From NCBI RefSeq assembly GCF_000591055.1, contig NC_020388.1, forward strand, positions 1,984,001 to 2,048,000: DNA of 64,000 nt, read 5' to 3'. Positions within the stretch are counted from its first letter, which is position 1; every line of letters begins with the position of its first letter. The notes under the pieces are model-generated. The model was not told where the DNA came from, did not search any database, and worked only from the letters and a program-made list of their open reading frames with translations. Positions 14,753-23,594 of this stretch are shown one piece after another. The position numbers were made by a program, and so were the translations under genes. Origin of the DNA: Natronomonas moolapensis 8.8.11. Its GTDB lineage: Archaea > Halobacteriota > Halobacteria > Halobacteriales > Haloarculaceae.

Positions 14753-16729
14753 ATGAGTACCGAGCAGGCCGCCGGGGAGGCTACCCTGTCCGTCCGAAAC
14801 ATCGGCGGGATCGACGAGACGTCGGTGACGTTCGGTCCGGGGGTAACCGTTCTCGCCGGGGAGAACGCCACGAACCGGACGTCGCTGCTGCAGGCGGTCA
14901 TGGCCGCGCTCGGGAGCGACAACGTTTCGATGAAGGGTGACGCCGACGCGGCGGCTGTCGAGTTGGCGATCGACGGGGACACCTGCGCCCGCGAGTTCTC
15001 CAGGCAGGGGTCGACAGTCGTCGCCGGCGGGGAGCCGTATCTCGAGGACCCGGCGCTTGCGGACCTGTTTGCGTTCCTGCTCGAGTCCAACGAGGCCAGG
15101 CGGGCCGTCGCGACCGGTGGCGACCTGCGCGATCTGATCATGCGACCCGTCGACACCGACGAGATACAGGCGGCGATCGAACGGCACGTCAGCGAACGGG
15201 AGGAACTCGACGAGGAGATCGACACGCTCGAGGGGCTCAAAGACCGGCTCCCGGCGCTCACGGCCGAACGAACCCGCCTCGAGGACGAGATCGAGGACGC
15301 GAAATCCGAACTCGCGTCGGTCGAATCGGCGCTCGAGGCGAAGGACGCGACCGTCGAGCAGACGCGGGCCGAGAAGGCCGAGCTCGAGGACCGTCTCGCG
15401 GACCTCCGATCGAAGCGTTCCGAACTCGAAGACGTCCGCTACGAACTCGAGACCGAACGCGAAAGCCTCGAATCGGCTCGGGCCCGGAAGCGCGAGCTGG
15501 ACGCGGAGTTCGAGGACCTGCCGTCGGCTCCGGTCGGGGAGATCGAGGACCTCGAAGCGCAGATCGAGACGCTTCGGAGAAAGAAACGCGAACTCGAATC
15601 GGGGCTCAACGAGGTCCAAAGCGTCATCGGGTTCAACCGCGATATGCTCGACGGCGAGAACGGCGACCGCCTCGATGCGCTCGAAGTTCCCGCCTCGGCG
15701 TCGTCCACCGACGGGACTGGGGGCGGCGAGGACGACCTCGCAGACGATCTCCTTCCCGACACGACGACCACCTGTTGGACGTGCGGCAGCGAGGTTCCTC
15801 GCGATCAGATCGAAGCGACGGTCGGTCGGCTTCGGGAACTCAGCCGGAGCAAACTCGCCGAGGTGAACGACACCGAGGAGCGACTCGAGGAACTGACCGA
15901 GGAGGTCCGCGACCTCGAACGGCAAAAGCGCCAGCGCGAGCAGCTACGGAGCCAGCGAGCCGAGCTCGAATCCGACATCGATCGGAGCGAATCGGCGATC
16001 GAGCGTCTCACCGAGCGCCGCGGGACGCTTCAGGCTGCTATTGCGGACCTCGAAGACGGCCTCGAGGACCTCGAAGACCGCGGTGGCTACGAGGACGTAC
16101 TGGAGCTTCACAAGGAGGCCAACGAACACGAGTACGAGCTGGGTCGCCTCGAGGAGAACCTCGAGGACATCGAGGCCGAGATCGACCGCATCGAGGGCCG
16201 CCTCGACGCCGAGTCGGCGCTCCGTCGACAACGAGAGGAGCTGACCGCCGAAATCGAGGACCTCCGGACCCGGATCGACCGTATCGAAGAACAGGCCGTC
16301 GAGGGCTTCAACGAACACATGGACTCGGTGCTCGAGATCCTTGGATACAACAACCTCGAACGGATCTGGCTCGAACGCGTCGAGCGGGAGGTACGCGACG
16401 GGCGACGCAAGGTGACGGAACGCGCGTTCGAACTCCACATCGTCCGCCAGACCGACAGCGGGGTGACCTACGAGGACACGATCGATCACCTCTCGGAGAG
16501 CGAACGGGAAGTCACCGGCCTCGTCTTCGCGCTGGCCGGCTATCTGGCCCACGAGGTGTACGAGACGGTTCCGTTCATACTGTTGGACTCCCTGGAGGCG
16601 ATCGACTCCGACCGGATCGCCGCGCTGGTCGAGTACGTCGAGGGGTTCAGCGAGTACCTCGTCGTCGCCCTGTTGCCGGAGGACGCCGCCGCGCTCCCCG
16701 ATACGTACACGCGGATATCGGACATCTGA
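14753..16729 (+). CDS. Archaea-specific SMC-related protein (Sph type)
   Basis: 658 residues with SMC/Rad50-like architecture. The N-terminal ATPase half has a deviant P-loop GENATNRTS at residues 36-44, with the canonical GK replaced by NR. Long coiled coils run from about 130 to 315 and from 360 to 550. They are split by a CWTC pair (Cys341, Cys344) placed like the Rad50 zinc hook. The C-terminal half holds a signature-like LSESEREVTGLVFALAGYL and a Walker B region VPFILLDSLEAID near 606. It is divergent from rdfA, which suggests a joint role in cell shape or chromosome organisation. The NR-containing P-loop is, as I recall, typical of this haloarchaeal family. Confidence 0.88.
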   Translation: MSTEQAAGEATLSVRNIGGIDETSVTFGPGVTVLAGENATNRTSLLQAVMAALGSDNVSMKGDADAAAVELAIDGDTCAREFSRQGSTVVAGGEPYLEDPALADLFAFLLESNEARRAVATGGDLRDLIMRPVDTDEIQAAIERHVSEREELDEEIDTLEGLKDRLPALTAERTRLEDEIEDAKSELASVESALEAKDATVEQTRAEKAELEDRLADLRSKRSELEDVRYELETERESLESARARKRELDAEFEDLPSAPVGEIEDLEAQIETLRRKKRELESGLNEVQSVIGFNRDMLDGENGDRLDALEVPASASSTDGTGGGEDDLADDLLPDTTTTCWTCGSEVPRDQIEATVGRLRELSRSKLAEVNDTEERLEELTEEVRDLERQKRQREQLRSQRAELESDIDRSESAIERLTERRGTLQAAIADLEDGLEDLEDRGGYEDVLELHKEANEHEYELGRLEENLEDIEAEIDRIEGRLDAESALRRQREELTAEIEDLRTRIDRIEEQAVEGFNEHMDSVLEILGYNNLERIWLERVEREVRDGRRKVTERAFELHIVRQTDSGVTYEDTIDHLSESEREVTGLVFALAGYLAHEVYETVPFILLDSLEAIDSDRIAALVEYVEGFSEYLVVALLPEDAAALPDTYTRISDI

Positions 16730-16811
16730 GGCGGATCGTCGTACCGACCCGTCGATGATCCCGGGCACGGTCGCACGCCCGCCGGAACGCCCCGTTCGTT
16801 TCGTCTGAGCA

Positions 16812-16952
16812 GCTATTTATAAGTAGCCGGCGGGTGAGATGCAGTATCTTGTATATGAATATGTGTCGAATCGCCGGTATATGCCGACTCGCTAATATAC
16901 CTCAGCTCACCGACATACGCCGACTCGCTAATATACATCGGCCCACTGAGAC
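16812..16952. repeat. AT-rich region with an 18-base direct repeat of 36-base period
   Basis: Downstream of the SMC-like gene, gccgactcgctaatatac occurs exactly twice, at 16883-16900 and 16919-16936. Less exact TATA-bearing relatives lie before it (tatttataag near 16814, gtatatgaatatg near 16851, ggtatatgcc near 16877). No coding frame is supported in this 251-base gap. The composition recalls the array on the other side of the rdfA/SMC pair, although the unit sequence differs. Confidence 0.65.
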
Positions 16953-16980
16953 GAGGGAATCCCGCCCCCGAGCACCGATC

Positions 16981-17676
16981 TCATCCCGTAGCCCGCTTCC
17001 AGTCTCGCCACCCGACGACCTCGCCGTCGACCGTCTCGGGATCGGCTTCCGCCGCCGCCCACCAAAACACCGGAGCCACGTCGTCGGGGGCGCGGCCCGC
17101 CGCGTTCCCCGTCAGTTCGGTCTCGACCTGTCCGAGGTCGACAATCCCCATCGACCACGCAGTCTCGGCAGCGAACTGGCGGATTACGGCCTCCGCGGCC
17201 GCTTTCGAGGCCGCGTAGGCTCCGTAGCCGTCCACCGCCTCCCGGGCGATCCGCCCCGACGGGACGAGCACCCGTGCCCCGGCGGTCAAATGCGGAATCG
17301 ACTCGCGAACGGTGGCGAACACCCCGCGAACGTTGGTCCGCAGCGTGTCGTCGAACGCCGAGTACGGGACACCTTCGATCGCCGTCCCGCCCGGCGTGCC
17401 GTGGTAGATTCCGGCGTTCGCGACGACACAGTCGATTCCCGGCGCGTCGCCGGCTCGGGCAGCAGTCTCGGCGAGGCGTTCGACGTCGAACTCGTCGCGG
17501 ACGTCGGCACGCACCGCCGTCACCGACCCGCCCGAGGGGTCGATGTCGTCGACAGCACGCCGGAGCGCCTCGTCGTCCCTCGCGCAGGCGACGACGTGTA
17601 CGCCGTGCTCGGCGAACGTCGCCGCGACCGCACGGCCGATGCCGCGCGAGCCACCCGTAACGACTGCTGTGTGCAT
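16981..17676 (-). CDS. Short-chain dehydrogenase/reductase
   Basis: 231 residues of classical SDR type. The cofactor loop is TGGSRGIGRAV near residue 8, NAG follows (VVANAGIYHG), and the catalytic Ser...YxxxK set is VLVPSGRIAR and YGAYAASKAAAEA. The residue after the second strand is basic (ACARDDE), compatible with NADP(H), but the preference is not certain. Substrate is unknown. It is divergent from crtD with 92 bases between starts; a role in carotenoid or lipid metabolism is possible but rests only on position. Confidence 0.9.
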   Translation of the reverse strand: MHTAVVTGGSRGIGRAVAATFAEHGVHVVACARDDEALRRAVDDIDPSGGSVTAVRADVRDEFDVERLAETAARAGDAPGIDCVVANAGIYHGTPGGTAIEGVPYSAFDDTLRTNVRGVFATVRESIPHLTAGARVLVPSGRIAREAVDGYGAYAASKAAAEAVIRQFAAETAWSMGIVDLGQVETELTGNAAGRAPDDVAPVFWWAAAEADPETVDGEVVGWRDWKRATG

Positions 17677-17768
17677 GGAATCGATTCGTCCGGAGGCGGC
17701 AAGATCGTTTCCCCGTGGGATTTTCCACCACACCCGTTTTCATATGGCTCGCCGCCGTAGTGTACCGT

Positions 17769-19247
17769 ATGTACGAATCTCCCTCCGTCGCGGTCGTCGG
17801 TTCGGGGTTCGGCGGCCTGTCGACAGCGTGTTATCTCGCCGATGCGGGGTTCGACGTCACGGTCCTCGAAAAGAACGACGGTCTCGGCGGGCGCGCGTCC
17901 GTGCTCGAAGCCGAGGGGTTCAAATTCGATATGGGTCCCTCGTGGTATCTGATGCCCGACGTCTTCGAGCGGTTTTTCGACCACTTCGGCCACGCTCCGG
18001 AGGACTTCTACGATCTCGAACGCCTCGATCCCCACTACCGGATCTTCTTCAAGGACGGCGACACCGTCGACATCACCGCCGACCGCGAGGAGATGTACGA
18101 CCTGTTCGACTCCTACGAACAGGGAGCTGGCGACGCCTTGGCGGAGTACCTCGACACCTCGGAGGAGCACTACGGGGTCGCCATGGAACAGTTCATCTAC
18201 GAGGACCGCCCCCGGCTGCGCGATTGGGTCGATCTCGACGTGATGCGTGCGGCCCCGATCGGCCTCCAGTTGCTCGGGACGATGGACGACTACGTCGCCG
18301 ACTACTTCGAGAGCCCGAAGCTCCGACAGATCATGCAGTACACGCTGGTCTTTCTCGGCGGCGCGCCGACCAACACGCCCGCAATCTACAACATGATGAG
18401 CCACGTCGACTTCAACCTCGGCGTCTACTACCCCGAGAACGGCCTCCGATCGGTCGTCGACGCCTGCGTCGAGTTGGGCGAGGGGATGGGCGTCGAGTAC
18501 GTCACCGGCGCCGAGGCGACCGAGATCCTCAACCGCCGCGACGGCTTCACCGTCGAGTCCGAGGCCGGGGCGTTCGACGCCGACTACGTCGTCAGCAACG
18601 CCGACTACGCCCACACCGAGCGCGAACTCCTGCCCGAACACGAACGCCAGTACGACGACGACTACTGGGAGTCGCGGACGTACTCTCCCTCTGCGTTCCT
18701 GTTGTATCTCGGCGTCGAGGGCGACGTCGAACCGCTCGAACACCACACGCTCGTGTTGCCGACCGATTGGGACCCACACTTCGAGCAGATATTCGACGAT
18801 CCGGCCTGGCCCGAGGATCCCGCCTACTACCTCTGTGTCCCCTCGAAGACCGACGACAGCGTCGCCCCCGAGGGGCACTCGAACCTCTTTGCGCTCGTGC
18901 CGATCGCGCCGGGACTCGACGACACCGAGGCGGTCCGGACGTGGTACCGCGACCTCGTTCTCGACGATATCGCCGAAAACACCGGCGTCGAGTTGCGCGA
19001 CCGGATCGTCTTCGAGGAGCAGTTCTCGGTCTCGGAGTTCGCCGACCGGTACAACAGCGTACAGGGGACGGCGCTGGGCCTCGCGCACACCCTCCGACAG
19101 ACGGCGCTGTTCCGCCCGTCGCGCCGCTCGGAGGCGTCTCCCGGGCTCTACTATACGGGCTCGTACACCACCCCCGGAATCGGCGTTCCGATGTGTCTGA
19201 TAAGCGGTGAGCACACCGCCAACGCCCTCATCGACGACGCTACATGA
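17769..19247 (+). CDS. crtD: Carotenoid 3,4-desaturase / phytoene desaturase family
   Basis: 492 residues, an FAD-dependent amine-oxidase-fold desaturase. The FAD loop VVGSGFGGLSTACYLAD is at residues 9-25, and the C-terminal FAD segment is GLYYTGSYTTPGIGVPMCLI. Because lyeJ and cruF follow directly in overlapping frames, it most likely corresponds to the CrtD 3,4-desaturase of bacterioruberin synthesis described in Haloarcula; a CrtI role on phytoene cannot be excluded from sequence. The stop overlaps the lyeJ ATG by four bases (ATGA). A weak TATA element (gttttcat) lies about 30 bases upstream. Confidence 0.88.
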   Translation: MYESPSVAVVGSGFGGLSTACYLADAGFDVTVLEKNDGLGGRASVLEAEGFKFDMGPSWYLMPDVFERFFDHFGHAPEDFYDLERLDPHYRIFFKDGDTVDITADREEMYDLFDSYEQGAGDALAEYLDTSEEHYGVAMEQFIYEDRPRLRDWVDLDVMRAAPIGLQLLGTMDDYVADYFESPKLRQIMQYTLVFLGGAPTNTPAIYNMMSHVDFNLGVYYPENGLRSVVDACVELGEGMGVEYVTGAEATEILNRRDGFTVESEAGAFDADYVVSNADYAHTERELLPEHERQYDDDYWESRTYSPSAFLLYLGVEGDVEPLEHHTLVLPTDWDPHFEQIFDDPAWPEDPAYYLCVPSKTDDSVAPEGHSNLFALVPIAPGLDDTEAVRTWYRDLVLDDIAENTGVELRDRIVFEEQFSVSEFADRYNSVQGTALGLAHTLRQTALFRPSRRSEASPGLYYTGSYTTPGIGVPMCLISGEHTANALIDDAT

Positions 19248-20122
19248 CCCAACCCGTTCTGGATCGCTTCTTGCCGAGCGAGCGGACGACCGCAGGCTAT
19301 CTACTCCGGATCTCGCGGCCCCGGTTTTGGCTGTATCTCGCCGGCCCCGTCGTGGTCGGCGTCGCCTACGCGGCTCGAACCCCCGGGGAGCTGTTCGCTC
19401 CGCTCGCCGTCGCGTTGTTCGCGTACTTTTTGTTGCCCGCGAACGTATTCCTCTACGGCGTCAACGACGTCTTCGACGCCGACGTCGACGCTGGCAACCC
19501 GAAAAAGGACGAGACAGGACGGGAGGTTCGATACCGCGGCGGCCGTGTCGTCCCCGGTCTCGTTGCGCTCACCGGCGCGCTGGCAGTGGCGTTCGTCCCG
19601 TCGTTGCCCGCCGCCGGCGTCGTCGCGCTGGCGGCGTTTTTGTTTCTCGCCGTCGAGTACAGCGCCCCGCCGTTGCGGTTCAAGACGACGCCGTTTCTCG
19701 ATTCGGTCTCGAACGGGCTCTACGTGCTTCCCGGCGTCGTCGCGTACGCGGCGATCGCCGGATCGGCACCGCCACCGGCCGCGGTTCTCGGCGGGTGGCT
19801 GTGGACGATGGGGATGCACACGTTCTCTGCGATTCCCGACATCGAACCCGACCGGGCGGCGGGCATCGAGACGACGGCGACGGCGCTCGGGGAGTCCCGG
19901 ACGTATCTCTACTGTGGGCTCTGTTGGCTCGCCGCCGCTGTGGTGTTCGGCACCGTCCACCCCTTTTTCGCTGCGGTGCTCGGGGTCTACCCGGTTTTCG
20001 TGACGTTCGTCGCCGTCTCGCCCGTCTCGGTCGAGCGTGCCTACTGGTGGTTCCCGGTGCTCAACACCGCCGCCGGGACGGCACTGACGCTCGCCGCGCT
20101 GTGGGTGATGCTGTATGGCTAG
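19244..20122 (+). CDS. lyeJ: Lycopene elongase / UbiA-type prenyltransferase
   Basis: 292 residues of the UbiA membrane prenyltransferase family. The two aspartate motifs that bind prenyl diphosphate through Mg2+ are NDVFDADVD near residue 72 and DIEPDRAAGIE near 200. Eight or nine hydrophobic helices are evident. In haloarchaea this enzyme adds C5 units to lycopene towards C50 bacterioruberin. It overlaps crtD by four bases and cruF by eight, so the three are coupled. The assignment rests on family plus gene order. Confidence 0.9.
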   Translation: MTQPVLDRFLPSERTTAGYLLRISRPRFWLYLAGPVVVGVAYAARTPGELFAPLAVALFAYFLLPANVFLYGVNDVFDADVDAGNPKKDETGREVRYRGGRVVPGLVALTGALAVAFVPSLPAAGVVALAAFLFLAVEYSAPPLRFKTTPFLDSVSNGLYVLPGVVAYAAIAGSAPPPAAVLGGWLWTMGMHTFSAIPDIEPDRAAGIETTATALGESRTYLYCGLCWLAAAVVFGTVHPFFAAVLGVYPVFVTFVAVSPVSVERAYWWFPVLNTAAGTALTLAALWVMLYG

Positions 20123-20942
20123 CGTCGAACTGCCAGCACGGGGCCGTCTCGAACGACGACTCGACGGCGTCGTCGAGGACAACCGCTTCACCATCGCCGT
20201 GGTCTTCCCCGCGGTCGGCGCCTTCACGCTCTTGGCCTCTGCCGAGGCGTTGTTGCCGGGACCGCTGAACTTCAACGCCTATCTGCTGTTGTTCGGCGTC
20301 GCCGTGATGCGGCTACCGCTCGTCGCGGGCGTCGCGCCGCTCGTCACCCGGCGGGCGGCGGTCGGCCTCTTCGCTCTGTGCGGGTACACGTACGCGATCG
20401 AGACCGTTGGGATAGCCACCGGCTATCCGTACGGCACCTTCGAGTACGGTGTCAACCTCGGGCCGATGATCGGCGGGGCGGTGCCGGCCGCGCTCCCGCT
20501 TTTTTTCCTTCCGCTCGTCGTGAACGCCTACCTACTGTGTCTGTTGGTGCTCGGGTCCCTTGCCGACCGGACCGCGGTCCGGCTCCCGGTCGTCGTCACC
20601 GCCGTCGTCGGGATGGATCTCGCGCTCGATCCGGCCGCCGTCTCGCTCGGGTTTTGGGCCTACGACGCCGGCGGCTGGTACTACGGCGTCCCGTGGAGCA
20701 ACTACGCGGGCTGGGTGCTCTCCGCGGCTGTCGCCGTCGGCGTCCTCGACCGCGCGCTCGACCGCGAGAAACTGTTTGCGCGGCTCGAGCGTTGTCGGTT
20801 CATGCTCGACGACCTAGTCAGTTTCGTCGTGCTGTGGGGGGTTGTCAACGTCTATTTCGGCAACTGGATCGCGGCGCTGCTCGCTGCGCTGTTCGGATAC
20901 GGGCTGTGGCGGACGGACCGGTTCGACTTCCCGGGGCGGTGA
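20115..20942 (+). CDS. cruF: Bisanhydrobacterioruberin hydratase (carotenoid biosynthesis membrane protein)
   Basis: 275 residues, mostly hydrophobic, with about seven predicted spans (AVVFPAVGAFTLLASAEALL; YLLLFGVAVMRLPLVAGVAP; FFLPLVVNAYLLCLLVLGSL and others). It matches the CruF/DUF422 family, which hydrates the C50 chain ends in the last steps of bacterioruberin synthesis. The segment TVGIATGYPYGTFEYGVNLG is typical. Its ATG lies within the last codons of lyeJ. It converges with crtB, and only nine bases separate the two stops. Confidence 0.88.
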   Translation: MASVELPARGRLERRLDGVVEDNRFTIAVVFPAVGAFTLLASAEALLPGPLNFNAYLLLFGVAVMRLPLVAGVAPLVTRRAAVGLFALCGYTYAIETVGIATGYPYGTFEYGVNLGPMIGGAVPAALPLFFLPLVVNAYLLCLLVLGSLADRTAVRLPVVVTAVVGMDLALDPAAVSLGFWAYDAGGWYYGVPWSNYAGWVLSAAVAVGVLDRALDREKLFARLERCRFMLDDLVSFVVLWGVVNVYFGNWIAALLAALFGYGLWRTDRFDFPGR

Positions 20943-20951
20943 CATACAACG

Positions 20952-21908
20952 TCATCCCATCGGAACCGGATCGCCGGGGCGGGTCCTCGGCGCCGGGTCC
21001 TCCTCGACGGTCGGGATTTCGCTCACCTTCGCGAAGACCGTCTCGGGGTCCTTGTTCCACGCCCAGTACAGCCGTGTCTTCGCGACCAGCGTGAGCTTTC
21101 GGAGCGTGCCGATCGAAGGTGTCGCCGTAACCGTATCGTACTCTCGATCGCGGATGAGCCGGTGGTGGTCTGCATAGAGCACCGCCGCCGTGAGGACGGG
21201 GAGTTGACAGTCCATCGGCAGGTATTTTATCCCCGAAACCCCCTCCCGGTAGAGCCCCTCGGCACGTCGCATCTCGTGTTCGATCGCCATCCCGATCTCC
21301 TCGGTGAAGCGTCTGGCTTGGATATCGGCCGGGTCGGCACCGTAGGCGTCGAGCGTCTCTCTCGGAAGGTAGATCCGGTCGCGGTCGACGATGTCCTCGC
21401 CGACGTCGCGGAGGAAGTTCGTCAGCTGGAAGGCCTCGCCGAGCCGTCGCGCCTTCGGGAGCGCCGACTCGCCGTCACCAGTCTTCATAATGATCGTCAT
21501 CATGACGCCAACCGCCGCGGCCGACCCGCGCATATACGTCTCGAGTTCGTCGTAGGTCTCATACCGGGACTTTTCGATGTCGGTTCGCATCGCGTCGATG
21601 AACGTCTCGACCTCCTCGTCGGGGATGCCGTGGCGGTCTTTAAGTTCGGAAAACGCCGCCAAAACGGGGTCGTCGGTCGGTTCGTGTCCCAGCGCGGCTT
21701 CGCGGATCTCGAGTAGCCGATCGTGTTGCTCGGTCGGGCTCGACCCCTCGGGGTTGTCGACGACTTCGTCGGCGACCCTGAAAAACGCGTACAAGACGTA
21801 CGTCGGATGGCGGACACGCTCGGGGAGCAGCCGAGTCGCATAATAAAAGGTCTTCCCGGTCTCTCGATGTATGGATTTGCTCTCCGCAAGCTGGGTCGAG
21901 TCGACCAT
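20952..21908 (-). CDS. crtB: Phytoene synthase
   Basis: 318 residues. Joins two geranylgeranyl diphosphates head-to-head to phytoene, the first committed carotenoid step. Both aspartate-rich substrate motifs are present: DEVVD (in FFRVADEVVDNPEG) near residue 50 and DVGEDIVDRDRIYLP near 170. The start SIHRETGKTFYYATRLLP is the family's N-terminal signature. It is encoded opposite to crtD-lyeJ-cruF, so precursor supply and tailoring are on separate transcripts. A minus-strand TATA element (CCTAAGGTATC, near 21936) lies about 28 bases upstream. Confidence 0.95.
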   Translation of the reverse strand: MVDSTQLAESKSIHRETGKTFYYATRLLPERVRHPTYVLYAFFRVADEVVDNPEGSSPTEQHDRLLEIREAALGHEPTDDPVLAAFSELKDRHGIPDEEVETFIDAMRTDIEKSRYETYDELETYMRGSAAAVGVMMTIIMKTGDGESALPKARRLGEAFQLTNFLRDVGEDIVDRDRIYLPRETLDAYGADPADIQARRFTEEIGMAIEHEMRRAEGLYREGVSGIKYLPMDCQLPVLTAAVLYADHHRLIRDREYDTVTATPSIGTLRKLTLVAKTRLYWAWNKDPETVFAKVSEIPTVEEDPAPRTRPGDPVPMG

Positions 21909-22092
21909 TTACCGCTTGGGTGTACGGCCGCAGATACCTTAGGTGTTTGTGCGTCGGCACAGGTGTGCCGGTACCCGGCTGCGGTCGGGGGACCCGACCG
22001 CACGTCGTTCGGAGGTCTCGAGTCCGAGCGTGCCTCGGCGACTCCGGGGGTCGGGCCATGGATTTATGTAACGACGGGAACCAACACGTCGT

Positions 22093-22749
22093 ATGGCCGC
22101 CTACAGCCGGCCGGCACTGCGGAACCTGTTCGACGAATCGCCCACGCCGCACATCGCACACCCCCCTCGCACGCACTGTCGGGACTTTTATATCGCGACC
22201 GACGGCTCCTATCGCACCGAGGGCGACGGCGGGCTGGGCGTCGTCATCGAAACACGCGGCGGCGAACGCGTCGCCCGGCTCTCCTTGCCCGACGCCGTGC
22301 CGAACAACAACATCGCGGAGTACCGGGCACTACACCTCGGGTTGGACGTGCTCGCCGCGCGCACGCCGCGGACGACTCGCGTCGGCGTCCTCGTCGATCA
22401 CGACGACTTGGCGGCCAACGTCAACCGGGCCATCCTCGCCGGCCGGGGCCCCGATACCAGGCCGCCACACCCGTTCAACGTGCCGCGAGGGACGAGCCAC
22501 CACTGGCGCGGGATTCGCGCCCGCGTCGCCGGGTTCGACGAGCTCCGCGCTGCGCGGATCGATAGCGCCGACAACCCCGCACACCCGCTCGCGAACGCGC
22601 CGGACCAGTACAGACACGTCAACCGCGAACCGGAACGATGTGTGTTGCCCGCGACCGACGGACGCGCCGGGGTGTCCGGCGAGGGCGTCTACCCGCCGCC
22701 GTCGCGGGCCAACCGTGACCGGCGCGGCGGGGAGCCGGCGTCGGACTGA
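22093..22749 (+). CDS. rnhA: Ribonuclease HI family protein
   Basis: 218 residues. The RNase H fold is visible with the acidic residues in order: IATDGSYR (first Asp), NNNIAEYRALHLGLD (Glu) and VLVDHDDLA (Asp). It should cleave RNA in RNA-DNA hybrids using Mg2+ or Mn2+. The N-terminal 30 residues and the C-terminal 60 (ATDGRAGVSGEG, then a basic RANRDRRGG tail) are outside the core. A TATA element (gatttatgta, about 22062) sits about 28 bases upstream. RadB lies convergent just downstream. Confidence 0.85.
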   Translation: MAAYSRPALRNLFDESPTPHIAHPPRTHCRDFYIATDGSYRTEGDGGLGVVIETRGGERVARLSLPDAVPNNNIAEYRALHLGLDVLAARTPRTTRVGVLVDHDDLAANVNRAILAGRGPDTRPPHPFNVPRGTSHHWRGIRARVAGFDELRAARIDSADNPAHPLANAPDQYRHVNREPERCVLPATDGRAGVSGEGVYPPPSRANRDRRGGEPASD

Positions 22750-22769
22750 TCTGACGCCGGCGTGCCGGT

Positions 22770-23480
22770 TTAGACGGTCGTCTCGTCGACTGCGTCGAGA
22801 CCCGTCTCCGTGATCCGGAAGCGGGCGGCTTCGCCGGCCGGCTTCGACCGGTGTTTCTCGAGGGTCGCCCGCCGATTCCCGCCACGGAACCGCTCGAGTC
22901 TGAGGACGACCCCGGACCAGTGGGTCAGCGTGTGCCCGCCGAGCGGTCGGGGACGGCCGCTGTCGCCCTCTGGGTCGGCGTACACCTGATTCGTAACGAG
23001 GACCGCGATGTCGTGTCGCCGCGCCAGCGCGAGCAGGTGTGTCACCTGTCGGGCGACGGTTCGAAGCGTCTCCCCCTCGTCGTCGCTATCGCGTTCGAGC
23101 CGATAGAACCCGGTTGCGCTGTCGAGAACGATCAGGTCGGCTCGCTCGGCGAAGTCGCCAGTGTCCTGGACGGCCTCGCGCTGTTCGGCGAAGTCGACGG
23201 CGTCGGAGACGATCACCCGGCTCGTGATCGACTCGACGTCGTCGGTGTCGGTATCGGCGACAGCGCGTGCCAGCGCTTCGAACCGGTCCAGCGAGATGCC
23301 CTCCGTGTCGATATACAGCGCCGTCCCACCCGATGCGGCGGTTCGGATCGCCGCCGACAACGCGAGGTTCGTCTTCCCCGATGCCGGCGGGCCGTACACC
23401 TGCGTGACGACCCCGCGTTCGAGGCCGCCGCCGAGTAACGCATCGATCGACGCACACGCCGTCGGAATCGGCTCGCTCAC
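22770..23480 (-). CDS. radB: DNA repair and recombination protein RadB
   Basis: 236 residues, the RecA-core-only RadA paralogue of euryarchaea, thought to assist RadA in homologous recombination. Walker A is GPPASGKT at residues 30-37; the Walker B strand is LIVLDSATGFYRLE; VLVTNQVYADPEG matches the L2 region. The N-terminal helix-hairpin-helix domain of RadA is absent, as expected. The start is GTG at 23480: on the minus strand TTTTTAACC (about 23505) lies about 27 bases before it, supporting a leaderless GTG start. It is divergent from the RNase H-fold gene at 23595. Confidence 0.94.
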   Translation of the reverse strand: MSEPIPTACASIDALLGGGLERGVVTQVYGPPASGKTNLALSAAIRTAASGGTALYIDTEGISLDRFEALARAVADTDTDDVESITSRVIVSDAVDFAEQREAVQDTGDFAERADLIVLDSATGFYRLERDSDDEGETLRTVARQVTHLLALARRHDIAVLVTNQVYADPEGDSGRPRPLGGHTLTHWSGVVLRLERFRGGNRRATLEKHRSKPAGEAARFRITETGLDAVDETTV

Positions 23481-23594
23481 ACCACAGCGTTCGGCGTGTT
23501 CGGTTAAAAACCCACGTACCCGTCCGTCGGGTCCGCCCCGCCGGATAACGCACACCCTCGAAGTTAAGACGCCCCTGCGCGTACCGACCTGGCA

